Under the pieces are notes generated by a model. The model had not been told where the DNA came from and did no database searches. It saw only the letters and a list, made by a program, of their open reading frames with translations. Below, piece by piece: positions 1 to 9,849 of a stretch of 64,000 bases of DNA; position 1 is the first letter of the stretch, and every line of letters starts with the position of its first letter. A program made the position numbers and the translations under genes. Source of the DNA: SHAN690 sp023262195 (GTDB taxonomy: Bacteria > Bacteroidota > Bacteroidia > Flavobacteriales_G > Salibacteraceae); assembly GCA_038142005.1 (NCBI GenBank), contig JAYQJE010000003.1, forward strand, positions 62,001 through 126,000, written 5' to 3'.

Positions 1-173
1 CTATTTTGGTCTGGATTAGCAACGATTTCCAAGGGAGGATTATTCTCATTTTCAAATACCGTCCAAGTCCAATTAGCACCATGACCTCCGGGTTCAAAAT
101 CCACAGGGACGTTTTGGGCAAACGCACTGAATGAAATACAAGCACTAGATGCGATTACTTTCCAAACTTTCAT
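1..173 (-). CDS. N-terminus of a secreted protein (partial, runs off the left edge)
   Basis: The first 57 codons of a gene are visible on the minus strand from an ATG at 171-173. Residues 1-20 form a signal peptide (Lys, hydrophobic stretch, FAQ cleavage site), so the product is exported. The mature start reads VPVDFEPGGHGANWTWTVFE, followed by a NPDQN segment. This resembles the start of the C-terminal module of the surface glycan-binding lipoprotein at 23266-24645 (PIDFES..., then DNPDTSGIN), which suggests a shared carbohydrate-binding-type module. Location just downstream of the glucan operon, in the same direction, fits a secreted laminarin-related protein. The function and the rest of the domain order lie outside the window. 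Seen: signal peptide and motif. Inferred: glycan role. Confidence 0.7.
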   Translation of the reverse strand, partial: MKVWKVIASSACISFSAFAQNVPVDFEPGGHGANWTWTVFENENNPPLEIVANPDQN

Positions 174-214
174 AATTTATGGTTTTAAGAATAATTTCCG
201 TTAAGACTTCGAGT

Positions 215-247
215 CAAATATACATCTTTTAGTAAAAAAAACTAAAA
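215..247 (-). promoter_or_regulatory. Possible promoter with overlapping palindrome
   Basis: On the minus strand TATATTTG (215-222) matches the Bacteroidota -7 consensus TAnnTTTG, about 42 bases before the ATG at 173. No TTG lies at the -33 distance. That region is instead occupied by a perfect inverted repeat, TTTTAGT / ACTAAAA (227-233 and 241-247) around seven A. This could be an operator or activator site, or a weak terminator of the upstream gene. Confidence 0.35.
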
Positions 248-419
248 GTCATGTGACATTTTAAACTAAAACGGTTATGAGTTTAGATCAATATCCAAAT
301 AGCCATAGAGAAGGAACTAGGTTTCTATCAAGGATTTCTAGTTTTATTAAAATTTAAAATTCAACAGAGAACTGAATGTTTTTCGATGACATCGGTTTAT
401 GACAGGAATAAAGTCTGTT

Positions 420-434
420 GGCAGTGTCTCTGCC
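420..434 (-). terminator. Possible weak hairpin after the phosphorylase gene
   Basis: GGCAG and CTGCC form a 5-bp stem around a 5-base loop starting about 10 bases past the stop codon of the phosphorylase gene. There is no strong T-tract, so termination here would be weak and transcription may continue into the gene at 1-173. The rest of 174-443 shows no coding sequence. Confidence 0.25.
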
Positions 435-443
435 TAAACCAAC

Positions 444-3400
444 TCAAATTTTTGGTTGGAAAGTATATTTTAAAAGCTCGATTGTGCCTTTTCTCTTAAA
501 AACCGACTCCGATTCCTTCAACCCAAGCTGGTTCACAGAGGATGAGATATATTCCACTCCATCCATAAAATAAGATAGCTTTTCTTCGCCTACAGCGTAG
601 ACAATTGGAGTTTGACAAAACGTGAACGCCAGACTATTAGGTTTCAAAGATATCTGTGTCAACTCATTACTTAAATTAACAAACTCGAAATTGGTAGATT
701 CTGTCAAAAATTCAGAACGCCGAAGGATTTTAGGTCTAAACGTTAGGTGGCCACTATCTACAAAAATCCCTAGCTCTGCCCATCTAGTTATAATATCCTC
801 TTTAACCTGCCCTGTCATACCGGGCTGTTGCACTCCTCTATTGGACGGAGTATGCGAGTAGGCGTCCGTAGGAAACGCTCCATAGACCGATGGGTTTTTG
901 TTCACTCCAATGCCTGCTCTAATTTCATAATAGTGCTCGATCAAATAACCTACCAGCTCATCACTCGCCGCACTTTCGATGGCATCATTTATCACCTCTT
1001 GTGAAGCGAGCAAGAGTTTTGACACCATATGCCAATAAATGCAACCAAGACCTTCATAGCCATAAAAGGATCCTGAACGTCCCGTAAAGGCGCGGTGGTT
1101 GAATGTTTCTTCGTAAACTCGGTTCAATAATTCTACCCCGTCGCGATCGATGATGGTGCCTTTGTCCTGAAGTGATTTGATAACTACGGTCAAGTCATTC
1201 GCATTTTTAATCTGACCATTAAATCGATATCGACCATTCCCGTCCATTTCCAAAAGGCTATCATCGCCTTGTACAAGCAAATCTGATACAAAACCGACTC
1301 CTTCAAAACGAGAAGATTCGATGGTGTTTTTTGATAGGAAGTCACCTAAATCTCGATCGGGATATAGCAAATAACTATACTGATCTGTTCTGAACATTTT
1401 GCTTACCCTGAGGGCATTCAGCACGCTTAATGACTCCATAGTATCCAGTGCACCAGAGCTTAATATGGCCACTTGTCCTTCGAGCATTTCGTAAAGCGGG
1501 AGCACCTTTGCTTCGGTTTGGGTCAGCTCAATAAGGTTGTAGGCACTGTACAAGCCACTTTTGGTTTTGTTCGCTCCGATTGACTGATCCACAAATCGCA
1601 TTGACAGCTCAAAAAAGGCAATGATTTCATTTGCGGTCAATGTTTGTTTATTGCCCAAATAGCCCGAATAGGCTGAGGTGCGAAAATGCTCTCCCGCAAT
1701 TCCGAAACGATCTACAATCTTTCTCCGCTCCTCGTTGGTAAACCCTGTTTCGAGCAAGTGAGTTCGAACTTGAAAACCTCGAGATAAGGCGTGAAATAAA
1801 TCCGCAACCGGCTTATTTACCTCAAAGGACCTTTCTTTTTGTTCCGAGAATAAATTGACGGCAAATGAACAAAACCTTCTGAGGTAGTAAAGTGTAACCA
1901 TTGAAGTTCCATTGCCAACAAGCGCATTGTTTGCATCGTTCCACTCTGGTCTTTGTGTATTAAGCCATATTCCTGCATCCGGTATGAAATTATAGAACTT
2001 CGTTAAGCTGGTTACCAAAATTTTCTCGCATAGGTTAGATCGCACCAACTCCTGTTGGGCATTCCATGCCATTTTACCATCCGCGCCAATGGATGCTACA
2101 CGTTCTTCAATTTTTTTATCCAGGACGTGATCAAAGTCAATGGTGTCTTTTGGATCCATTAGAATGGCGTCAAATCCACGTATTTTGTATGGTACATTAG
2201 AATATACAAACAGATCTTCCCCTAAATATTCTTTCAGCTTTGACGGGTGAAACTTGTGAGAAAGTTCGAGAAGTTTTAGAAGGTAAATGATTTGGTGGTC
2301 TCCCCAATAGCCTATGAACGACCATGGATCATTTTCTTCTATACGTTCCCAATCTATGCCATCTCGTGTAATTCGATATGGATTGTATCCATCCAATGTG
2401 GAAGCATTAACGAATCGGGCGATCATGCCCTCAATATATTCTGGGAATGAAATCGCTAACGCCTCCCAGTTTTGAAATATGTCTCTCCAATTACCTTCGT
2501 AGTTTCTTACGACATTGCCCTGATCATCCACCGTTTTTATATTAAAGTGGTTCCAAGGTCTGCTTGGGTCCCCATGTCGTCGGCTGAATGAGAGTGGCAA
2601 GTACTCTAAAAACAAGCGAACCAAATCGACATCGCTATTTGCTTTAACTCGCCTTCGTAAATCCGATACTTGAATAATTTCGGGTAGACCGTTAAAAAAG
2701 TTTTCCGAACGCATGGCAACCTGGTGGTTTTGCCCTTGAACATATTCAATCCAATCTCGCCTTTGAATATTGTACTGATCTTCAAACGAACCACCTCGCA
2801 TGATGTTGAACATAACGTTGGAAAAGTGACGACCTACGGTTAATTCATCACCAGTTAGTTGAATACCATCTGCCTGTCCAACTTTCACTTTCAGCGAGAA
2901 ACTTCCCTTTTCAATTTCTAAATTTATCGTTGAAGCAATGGATTGTGGAGTGCTTAAAAAACTGCTCAATGAGTCAACGTCCAACGCAGACTGGTCTACG
3001 TCACAAACAATCATCCATTGTTTCTCTTCCTGCTTTTCAATGGTCACTCTAGCATTGATAAAGTACGCACCGCGCTCCGCTTTTACCTCGTGTTCTGTTT
3101 GAATTTCATGACCGAAACGAAAGTTCTTCAGTTGACTCGATGACAGTAAGTATTTTGTATCTGTTAATCCATGGGCCCAAACCACGCTCGCTTTCAAGGC
3201 CTCGCTAGGTTCTGCTTTGTCAACTATCATAGAACTCAGAGTGAATAGTCCGAGTCCTACATCCTCGATCAATTCATTTTTCTTGTATGCATCTACTAAG
3301 GTGCTCCTTACATCCTGTAATCCACGATCTACTCCAAAGGGCAAAATGTTTTCTAATCCATCGAGCAACTCAATCTCACTACTTGATTCTCCCAAATTTT

Positions 3401-3903
3401 CAATAGAACAGGTACGTACAAATCCGTATGATTTAGAAGTTGACCATTCGTATGAAAAACGCAGTTGTAAATCAAGGTTCGTTTCCGCAAAGACAATTCG
3501 ATTGCCAATCATGTTCTTCTGGATGATTCGCTCGACCGAGTAGACTCCATCTAAGTCTTCATTAAATGGTTCCCAAAGGAGTGTCTTATCTTCTTGGAAG
3601 ACTTTTAAGAGTGTCTTACTGCCTGTACTTCCTGCATTGGCAATGATTTTATCGTCCGTGTAATAAGGAAATATCGCATTATCTGGATTTCCTCTTCCGG
3701 CCGTAATTCCGCCATTACTGGCCACATATAACCAATGATCATCCGGCGAAATTATCGTCATAAAGAATGGCTGCATTGCATCGTAATTCTTTATGCTATA
3801 AAACTTTTTCCCCGGCGCGATCGATGTACGATCCCGTTACTTCTTTAGGTGGCTCCCTCAGCGGCTGACGTCCCAAATATATCTGCTTCCTACTCTCTTC
3901 CAC
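444..3903 (-). CDS. GH149-type beta-1,3-glucan/oligoglucan phosphorylase (frameshifted near its start)
   Basis: A large protein of about 1152 residues after repair, without a signal peptide, so cytoplasmic. GH149 enzymes (related to GH94 and GH161) phosphorolyse beta-1,3-gluco-oligosaccharides to alpha-glucose-1-phosphate, saving ATP. Recognisable blocks are SNGGITAGRGNPD and FPYYTDDKI near residue 65-85, the GNWRDIFQNWEAL block that probably carries the catalytic acid Asp, and EWNDANNALVGNG. The obvious ATG at 3776 is internal: an upstream frame encodes VTGSYIDRAGEK and joins to FYSIKNYDAMQ if one base is removed from the G4A5 run at 3805-3813. The extended frame starts at a GTG (3901-3903), 9 bases after the GH30 stop. 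It is the last enzyme gene of the zwf-led operon. GH161 is the main alternative; the glucan role rests on the neighbours. Confidence 0.72.
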
Positions 3904-3912
3904 GTTATATCT

Positions 3913-5399
3913 CTAAGCGTCAAAAATTATTGTCTGGATGGCTCGACCGTCTATAACATGTTCGCTAAACTGACCATTAAGTTCTACAACAAAAGAAAGT
4001 TCATCTTTTTGTTGGTTTAATACGATCATCACAACGGAACCATCTTTATTCTCAACTGCCGTAGTCATTAAAGTCCCTAATTGCGGCACCTCTAAAACCT
4101 GTGCCTCGGGTCGCACATATTTACTAAAATGACTCATCACATAAAACAATGGTGTAAAATATACTTCATCCTTAACTGTATCCGCAATTACTGGAGCTAC
4201 GCACCAATTCTGCGCGAGGTTCGGACCACCTTTTGGGTCGAGCACCATATTCCAGTCGATCCAGCCTTCCACCCAGTTGTTCATGCAACCAATCATGTCA
4301 CGCGCATAGCGATAAGCAGGGACGTATTTTGGATGATCTTTTTTATCCTCCTCTGGCGCCCAATCAAAGCCCCAATCCGTGGCCTCCTTTGACCAATACC
4401 ACTCGTCATCATTCCAATGAGGAACGTCGGCATCTACGCAACCCTCTGTGTGGATAATGTGCTTATTCGGAGCAATGTTGTGGCATCGATTAAGCGACTC
4501 CGCCATCCAATCCACCGTGCTTGTATACCAATGAACGGCAGTTCCATAAATGAATGGCTCTAATTCTTTATCTGTCAACAAGACCTCAGACCATTCTTCC
4601 AGTTCTGTTCCTCGATTTTGATCATAAACCAAAATGTTCGCATCAATACCCGATGACTTAATCGTCGGTCCCAGGTGGTTTTTTACAAATACTCCCATCT
4701 CCATTGGCGTGAAATGCATGCTTTCCCAATTGGCGGCATTACCTAAGGGTTCATTCTCAACCGTATACCCCCAGATATCAATACCCTCGCTGGCATATGC
4801 TTGGTGGTAGCGGACAAAGAAGTCAGCCCAAACCGACTGATATTGTGGCAATAATGAGCCACCGTTCCAATCCTTGTTATCCTTCATCCACGGTGGAGCC
4901 GTCCACGGTGAGGCCACCAGCTTAAATCCTTCCTTAGACGTCTCTTGAGCCTGTTTAATCATTGGAATTAAATCCGCTCGATCAGGTTCGATGCTAAAGT
5001 GCTCAAGCAAGGTATCACCTTCAACTGGAGCGTAGGAATAGTGATCAATTGAAAAATCGCAACTATTCATATGTGTTCGACAAAGTGAATAGTTTGCACC
5101 ATCTTGGCTGAAGTATTGCTCAATCACCTCATTTCGTTTTGACTCAGAAAGACCAAAAAGCAATTGCGCACTTGACTCGGTAAATGCTCCACCAAAACCT
5201 GTGATTTTTGCTTTGTCAGCGTTCGATCGATACAGAAAGTGTCTGCTGCAGCGGAGGGGTTTGAAGTAAATGTAACAGGCTCTAATTTATCACCAGCACC
5301 GGAAGTTTGAACGCTTGTATATGCGTTCATTTTCGACTCTTGACAACCAAAGAGCATTGTCATTAAGCACAATACGAAAAGAACAAAAGCAAACCTCAT
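3913..5399 (-). CDS. GH30 beta-glucosidase/glucanase lipoprotein, likely beta-1,6 (one frameshift)
   Basis: About 495 residues after repair. The N-terminus has a lipoprotein signal with lipobox MLFGC (Cys19). GH30 hallmarks follow: FGGAFTESSAQLL near residue 65-77, SCDFSIDHYSY, acid/base Glu in YTVENEPLG, and nucleophile Glu in HIIHTEGC. In laminarin loci GH30 enzymes remove beta-1,6-linked glucose branches, which fits two GH16 endo-enzymes and a GH3 in this locus. The frame breaks at a T5 run at 5215-5219 (an A-run on the coding strand); adding one base joins LTKQK to ITGFGGAFTESSAQ. The ATG overlaps the stop of the GH16 gene by ATGA, implying translational coupling. Specificity (beta-1,6 against beta-1,3) is inferred from context only. 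Confidence 0.88.
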
Positions 5400-6616
5400 T
5401 TCAATTCGTAAACTCGCACGTAATCAACTATGTACTCAGGGTCTTGAAGGCCATCATCGATACCTTGGGCTCCTCCCCAACCTCCACCAACCGCCAGATT
5501 GAGAATAATGTTTTGGAATGAATTGAAGGGCCATTCTTGCTCATTGGCGTTTTTATCATAGGTATAATAGCGCTCACCATCTAATAGCCCATATATTACA
5601 TCTGGGTACCATTCAATTGCATAAGTGTGGAACTTGGTATCCATCGAATCGAGCTTCATCTCGCTTCCAATCTGATTGCCCTGTTTAAAATAATAGGCCC
5701 TAGTATGACAAGTTGCATGATTTAATCCACTACCTGTTTCATCATCTATTTCATATCCAACGCACTCTAGCACATCAATCTCGCCGCAATATGGCCAAGA
5801 GAGCTCGTCCTCATATACATCGCCAAGTAACCAACCTGCAGCCCAAGTTCCACGACCAGCTGGCACCTTCGCGCGAAATTCAACTTTACCGTACTTAAAA
5901 GAAATATTTGACTGTGTAGACAATCGCGCCGATGTCCAAAGCTGTCCCCACTCATCTCGATGTGCTTGGATGATTAAGTTTCCATTTTCTACACGCGCAT
6001 TCTCCTGTCGTCCGTCAGTATAATATTGAAGTTCATTGTTTCCCCAACCCCAATTACCTACATTATAAGACCATTTAGATAGATCCGGTTTAGGTCCACT
6101 GTCAAACTCATCGGACCAAACTAAATTCCAATCAGTGCCATCCATATTTTGGGTCAATTGCTTCGTGTTTTCTTTATGCGGGAACATCAAGCTAAATCGA
6201 ATGCTATCCACTCTTCCATTACCGATTGCATGCATTTGCATTTTTCGTTTTCTGGCTGCCATTGGCGATCCGTCTCTTGATCCATATCCTTTGTCGTCTA
6301 AGCAAATCGATCCAGTAATGTTATATGTGCGGTCATCGGTGTTATCTATATAATCCTCTAGCCAAACCGAATAATTTGAGTCAGATTTTCCAAAAACCTC
6401 GACTTGATATCTTCCCGTAATTGGAGGGCTCATTTCAAATTGGGCGATCGACGCATCACCATCTTGACTAGACCAATTCAAATTCTTGACAACGATCGAC
6501 TCCTCAACAGTGGCTACTTGTACTTCAGATTCGGATTCAACTGGTTTTGGAGAAGGTTGACAGCTAACAAAAATGACTGTCATCATCAACGCTACCGGAG
6601 TATTTTTCAAATACAT
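5396..6616 (-). CDS. GH16 endo-beta-1,3-glucanase (laminarinase) lipoprotein
   Basis: An intact 406-residue protein. The lipobox VIFVSC (Cys19) predicts outer-membrane or periplasmic anchoring. Residues about 45-155 form an N-terminal beta-sandwich of CBM type (GRYQVEVFGKSDSNYSVWLED). The GH16 domain starts near WNLVWSDEFDSG and shows the family active site GEIDVLE (E-x-D-x-x-E), preceded by GWGNNELQYYTDGR and ending with YIVDYVRVYEL. This is the laminarinase-like branch of GH16 (GH16_3-like). It is sandwiched between the MFS porter (5-base gap) and the GH30 gene (ATGA overlap) in the minus-strand operon. It would cut beta-1,3-glucan internally to feed GH30, GH3 and the phosphorylase. Confidence 0.93.
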   Translation of the reverse strand: MYLKNTPVALMMTVIFVSCQPSPKPVESESEVQVATVEESIVVKNLNWSSQDGDASIAQFEMSPPITGRYQVEVFGKSDSNYSVWLEDYIDNTDDRTYNITGSICLDDKGYGSRDGSPMAARKRKMQMHAIGNGRVDSIRFSLMFPHKENTKQLTQNMDGTDWNLVWSDEFDSGPKPDLSKWSYNVGNWGWGNNELQYYTDGRQENARVENGNLIIQAHRDEWGQLWTSARLSTQSNISFKYGKVEFRAKVPAGRGTWAAGWLLGDVYEDELSWPYCGEIDVLECVGYEIDDETGSGLNHATCHTRAYYFKQGNQIGSEMKLDSMDTKFHTYAIEWYPDVIYGLLDGERYYTYDKNANEQEWPFNSFQNIILNLAVGGGWGGAQGIDDGLQDPEYIVDYVRVYELK

Positions 6617-6621
6617 ATTGG

Positions 6622-8203
6622 TCAGTTTTTATGGACGAGTTGTTGTTCTAATTCCTCGAGCGATTTACCCTTTGTTTCGGGAATCACACGAAGGATAAAA
6701 ATGAGGCCTATGGCAGCAAATACTCCATAAATCATGAAGGTTGCGGCATTTCCAAGCACTTCAAGTTCCCATGGAAAAATCCATTGAACTAGGAAGCTCA
6801 CCGCTGAGTTGATTAATCCAACGAATGAGACTGCAACTCCACGAATGTTATTGGGGAAAAGCTCAGAAAACAACACCCACATTACGGGGCCTATAGAAAT
6901 GGCAAAAGATGCAACAAAACCAAGTATCGCGATTAGAATCATCGTTGCATCCATGTGAATACTCGATGATACAATTTCAGATTTGTGCAGTTCCAAGCTT
7001 TCTGCGCCAACTATAGATTCAACTGCTTCTAAAAAAGCTTTTTCATTTGTGTATACCATTCCTAGTTCTGGGGCATTCTCAAGATTGGAATCAGAGCTGA
7101 CCATAGAGATTGTGTTTTCAGTATACTCATAGGTGGCTGAATGAAATTCATATGCCAAAAGGAACATGCATAATGCAATGCCCGCCACACCGAAACCGAG
7201 CAGGGGTTTACGTCCAAGTTTGTCAATAAACAGAATGGCCACGATCGTAAAAACAAGGTTAACAATTCCGACTAAAATCGCTTGCACGAAAGAGGCATCG
7301 GTACCGATACCAGATTGCTCAAAGATCATCGGTGCGTAGAAGAAGACCGAATTGATTCCGGTAATTTGTTGCAAAATCGCCACAACGATACCTATCATTA
7401 AAACGAGCTTGAGCTCTGGTCTGAGCAGGTCTTTAAATGTGCTCGATTTTTCTTCATTTTCCTCTGAAGATTCTACGATCTGCTGGAATGCTTCTTCCGC
7501 TTCTTCTTTGAACTCAATCGAGTCATAACCGCCATCGCATCGTTGAATCTTCCATTTAAGATTAGCCATCTCGGGCTCTGAGGAACAAAGAATAATCCCA
7601 AGTAATACAATACTGCTGGCAATGCCTCTATGCCGAGCATCCACCTCCAATTATGCTCTCCAAGCTTCAGCGCCTTTGTCCATTCAGCTCCAGAGTCACC
7701 TAGAGTTAAAATCAAATAGTTAGTAAAAAAGCGAGTGATATTCCAATAACGATATTCAACTGATTGAAAGAAACCATTCGCCCACGAAGTGATGGAGGCG
7801 CCATTTCTGCAATATACATGGGAGCTAATATCAGGGAAGCTCCAACGCCAAATCCACCGATCATCCGGGCAATTACTAGAAACAGAAAATTTGTTGCCAA
7901 GGCAGAGCCAACAGCCGAAATCGCATATAGAATGGCCGCATATCTCAGAACAGTTCTTCGACCAATGCGATCGCTCAACGGACCGGCCGTCATCATGGCA
8001 AAAGTGGAAGTCAGGGTTAATGACGCCACCGCCCACCCCAACTCTAACTTAGTTAAGTTAAACTCAGGTTCGATGAATTTAACCACACCGGAAATAACAG
8101 AGGCATCAAAACCCATTAGCAATCCGCCGAGAGCTACAATGAGCGCAATCATCATTATAATATATCTCTTCGACAGCATTTCAATTGGGTTTAGGTTAGA
8201 CAT
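6622..8203 (-). CDS. MFS sugar porter (two frameshifts)
   Basis: About 527 residues after repair, a 12-segment inner-membrane transporter of the sugar porter family. Family signatures are GGLLMGFDASVISGV in segment 1, GPLSDRIGRR between segments 2 and 3, SPRWLI before the central loop, GINSVFFYAP in segment 7 and the C-terminal PETKG. A roughly 60-residue hydrophilic insertion separates later segments, as in other Bacteroidota sugar MFS proteins. The frame is broken twice: an A6 run at 7725-7730 (joins ISLAF to FTNYLILTL) and TTT at 7507-7509 (joins RLSSK to EEAEEAFQQ). Both are one-base undercalls. Placed between the sugar kinase and GH16, it probably imports glucose or short gluco-oligosaccharides; the substrate is inferred. 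Confidence 0.87.
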
Positions 8204-8216
8204 AATGTTGGAACAA

Positions 8217-9091
8217 TTAGGCCGACTCTAGCTTGGCAAGCACATCCATTTGATCTAAATGGTAGTCAACCAGATGGTCGACGGGCCCTTGGATAATTCG
8301 ACCAACCATACAACCAGCCTTTTCTAATTCCGATTTCAAGTTATCTTGGAACAAATAAGCTATGGACCCAACAAATCCAACTTCCACATCACGATATTGT
8401 GGGTACGATTTAATATGAATCTCAATAAAGGCTTGAATAGATTTATTTACGATTTGCTGTATATGTTCACTTGATCGATGCTCCACAATGAACGGCATGA
8501 AGGAAGATAAATAAACATTTGCATGTGTCGCGTTATAGACCTCTGGTCTAATCTCGCACCATCCCAATCCAAATTCAGTAAGGAACTTTTCGTATAAGTC
8601 TGGCGGTAACTTTTTATACAGAAAGTCCTTAATGAATTGTTTGCCAATATCACACCCGCTAGCCTCGTCCCCTAAAATGAATCCTAATGCTGGAACCTCT
8701 TCGTCAACTTGATTTCCATCGAAATAACCGGAATTGGACCCAGTACCAAGGATGCAACTTATTAAAGGTTTTCCTTGATAAAGTGAATATGCTGCAGCGA
8801 CCAGGTCATGATCTACTTTAACTTCGGCTTCGGTAAAAAAACTGCTTAAACCTTGTTCTATCTGCGCCTTTAAAGTGTCGGAAGAGCAGCCAGCGCCATA
8901 GAAATAGATTGAGGTAATCGAAGACTTGAGATTCAACATTCGAGCATCAGATTCGAGTGTTTTCTTCACAAATTCAGTACTGTGGAAGTAAGGATTGAAA
9001 CCGATCGTTTTAATCTTAATTGTTCGCTCCCTTCCGAATTGAGGATTATCCAATCGCACTTTGTAGAACCGCTTTCCGCAATAATTATCAT
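8217..9091 (-). CDS. BadF/BadG-type sugar kinase (GlcNAc kinase-like; one frameshift)
   Basis: About 291 residues after repair. The ASKHA-fold ATPase starts with IIIAESGSTKCDW, the phosphate-1 loop usually written DSGSTKTDW in this family, followed by TIGFNPYF, GCSSDTLK, DHDLVAAAYSL, ILGTGSNSGYF and LGDEASGCDIG. The start ATG (9089-9091) lies upstream of a frame break near 9023-9024, where adding one A joins LNSEGSE to TIKIKTIGF. Relatives phosphorylate N-acetylglucosamine or related hexosamines. Here it sits between Entner-Doudoroff genes and a sugar porter in a glucan locus with no other recognisable hexokinase, so I infer it may phosphorylate glucose. It overlaps the upstream small gene by ATGA. 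Confidence 0.8.
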
Positions 9092-9261
9092 TTGATGATT
9101 GTTTCTATTTCAATTGCATTTTGTTCGTCTCGAATGAAGATCAAGGAATACTCAACATTCGAAGACGGCCCATCTGCGCCATATTTTAGCATCTTTTGGT
9201 AAAAAAAAAGCTTACTACCTTCAGTCAAAAAAATGCCATATGAGCTGTGATGAAAATGCAC
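9088..9261 (-). CDS. Small uncharacterised protein of 57 residues, coupled to the sugar kinase
   Basis: An uninterrupted 58-codon frame starts with GTG at 9259-9261, preceded by AAGGATCGA, and ends in a TGA overlapping the kinase ATG (ATGA). It begins 11 bases after the stop of eda, so it fills the gap between two operon genes exactly. The product has no signal peptide or membrane segment. Visible features are a His-rich start (HFHH), FLTEGSKLFFYQKMLKYG in the middle, and an acidic end with VEYSLIFIRDEQNAIEIE. I do not recognise the family. Tight packing and overlap argue for a real gene; the GTG start and lack of a known homologue keep confidence moderate. It could also be a remnant of a longer gene whose 5' part was lost. 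Confidence 0.55.
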   Translation of the reverse strand: MHFHHSSYGIFLTEGSKLFFYQKMLKYGADGPSSNVEYSLIFIRDEQNAIEIETIIK

Positions 9262-9272
9262 TCGATCCTTAA

Positions 9273-9849
9273 TTAATTATGAAAATCTTTTTGAAACCAA
9301 GAACCGCCAACTGCGAAGACATTGGCAAGTGCCAAATAATTCTTAGATGTTTCTTGGGTAATTCCTCCTGTAGGGCAAAAGCTCACTTGGGGAAACACGT
9401 GACCAAAGGCTTTAAGGGTAGGAATTCCACCGTTTAGATGTGCTGGAAAAACTTAAGCACGTCTAGGTCCAATTCTAGAGCCTGAATGACTTCGGTGGGG
9501 TTGAAACTCCCGGTAAGAGTGGCACATTACAACTTCGTGCAGCCGCGGTCACCTTTTCACTTAGGCCCGGGCTGACTATGAAATCAGCCTCTATTTTTGC
9601 CAAGTCTTCCACTTGACAGGTATTTATTACGGTCCCGGCTCCGATCTTCATTTGATCTCCGAATTGAGCCTTGAAATGTTTAATCGCAGTAAACGCAAAA
9701 GACGTTCTCAAGGTAATCTCTATACATAGAACATTCTGTGCAATTAGAAATTCGCCAAATTCATCAAGGTTATCGCTCTCGTTGAACGTTACCACCGGCA
9801 AGAGGTTTTCGTCTCTCAAGACATTCAATATGTTCATTGTATCTCGCAT
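9273..9849 (-). CDS. eda: KDPG aldolase, Entner-Doudoroff pathway (two frameshifts)
   Basis: About 192 residues after repair, a cytoplasmic TIM-barrel aldolase that splits 2-keto-3-deoxy-6-phosphogluconate into pyruvate and glyceraldehyde-3-phosphate. Diagnostic segments are CIEITLRTSFAF (Glu of the active site), MKIGAGTV, FIVSPGLS, PLLPGVSTP, VLKFFPA (with the Schiff-base Lys) and SFCPTGGIT. Two undercalls split the frame: G4 at 9497-9500 (joins GVSTP to TEVIQALEL) and GG at 9445-9446 (joins KFFP to AHLNGGIP). The start codon shares a base with the edd stop (TAATG), so the two are translated together. It completes the pathway begun by zwf, pgl and edd directly upstream. Confidence 0.92.

Noticed and set aside
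622..861. Open frames on the strand opposite the phosphorylase (for example 622-861, 3217-3543)
   Set aside because: They lie wholly inside a well-supported gene on the other strand, have no recognisable domain and look like shadow frames.
9181..9230. Terminator between eda and the kinase (T9 with GGTA/TACC arms)
   Set aside because: The stem is only 4 bp, the T9 run lies inside an open frame, and the flanking genes look cotranscribed.
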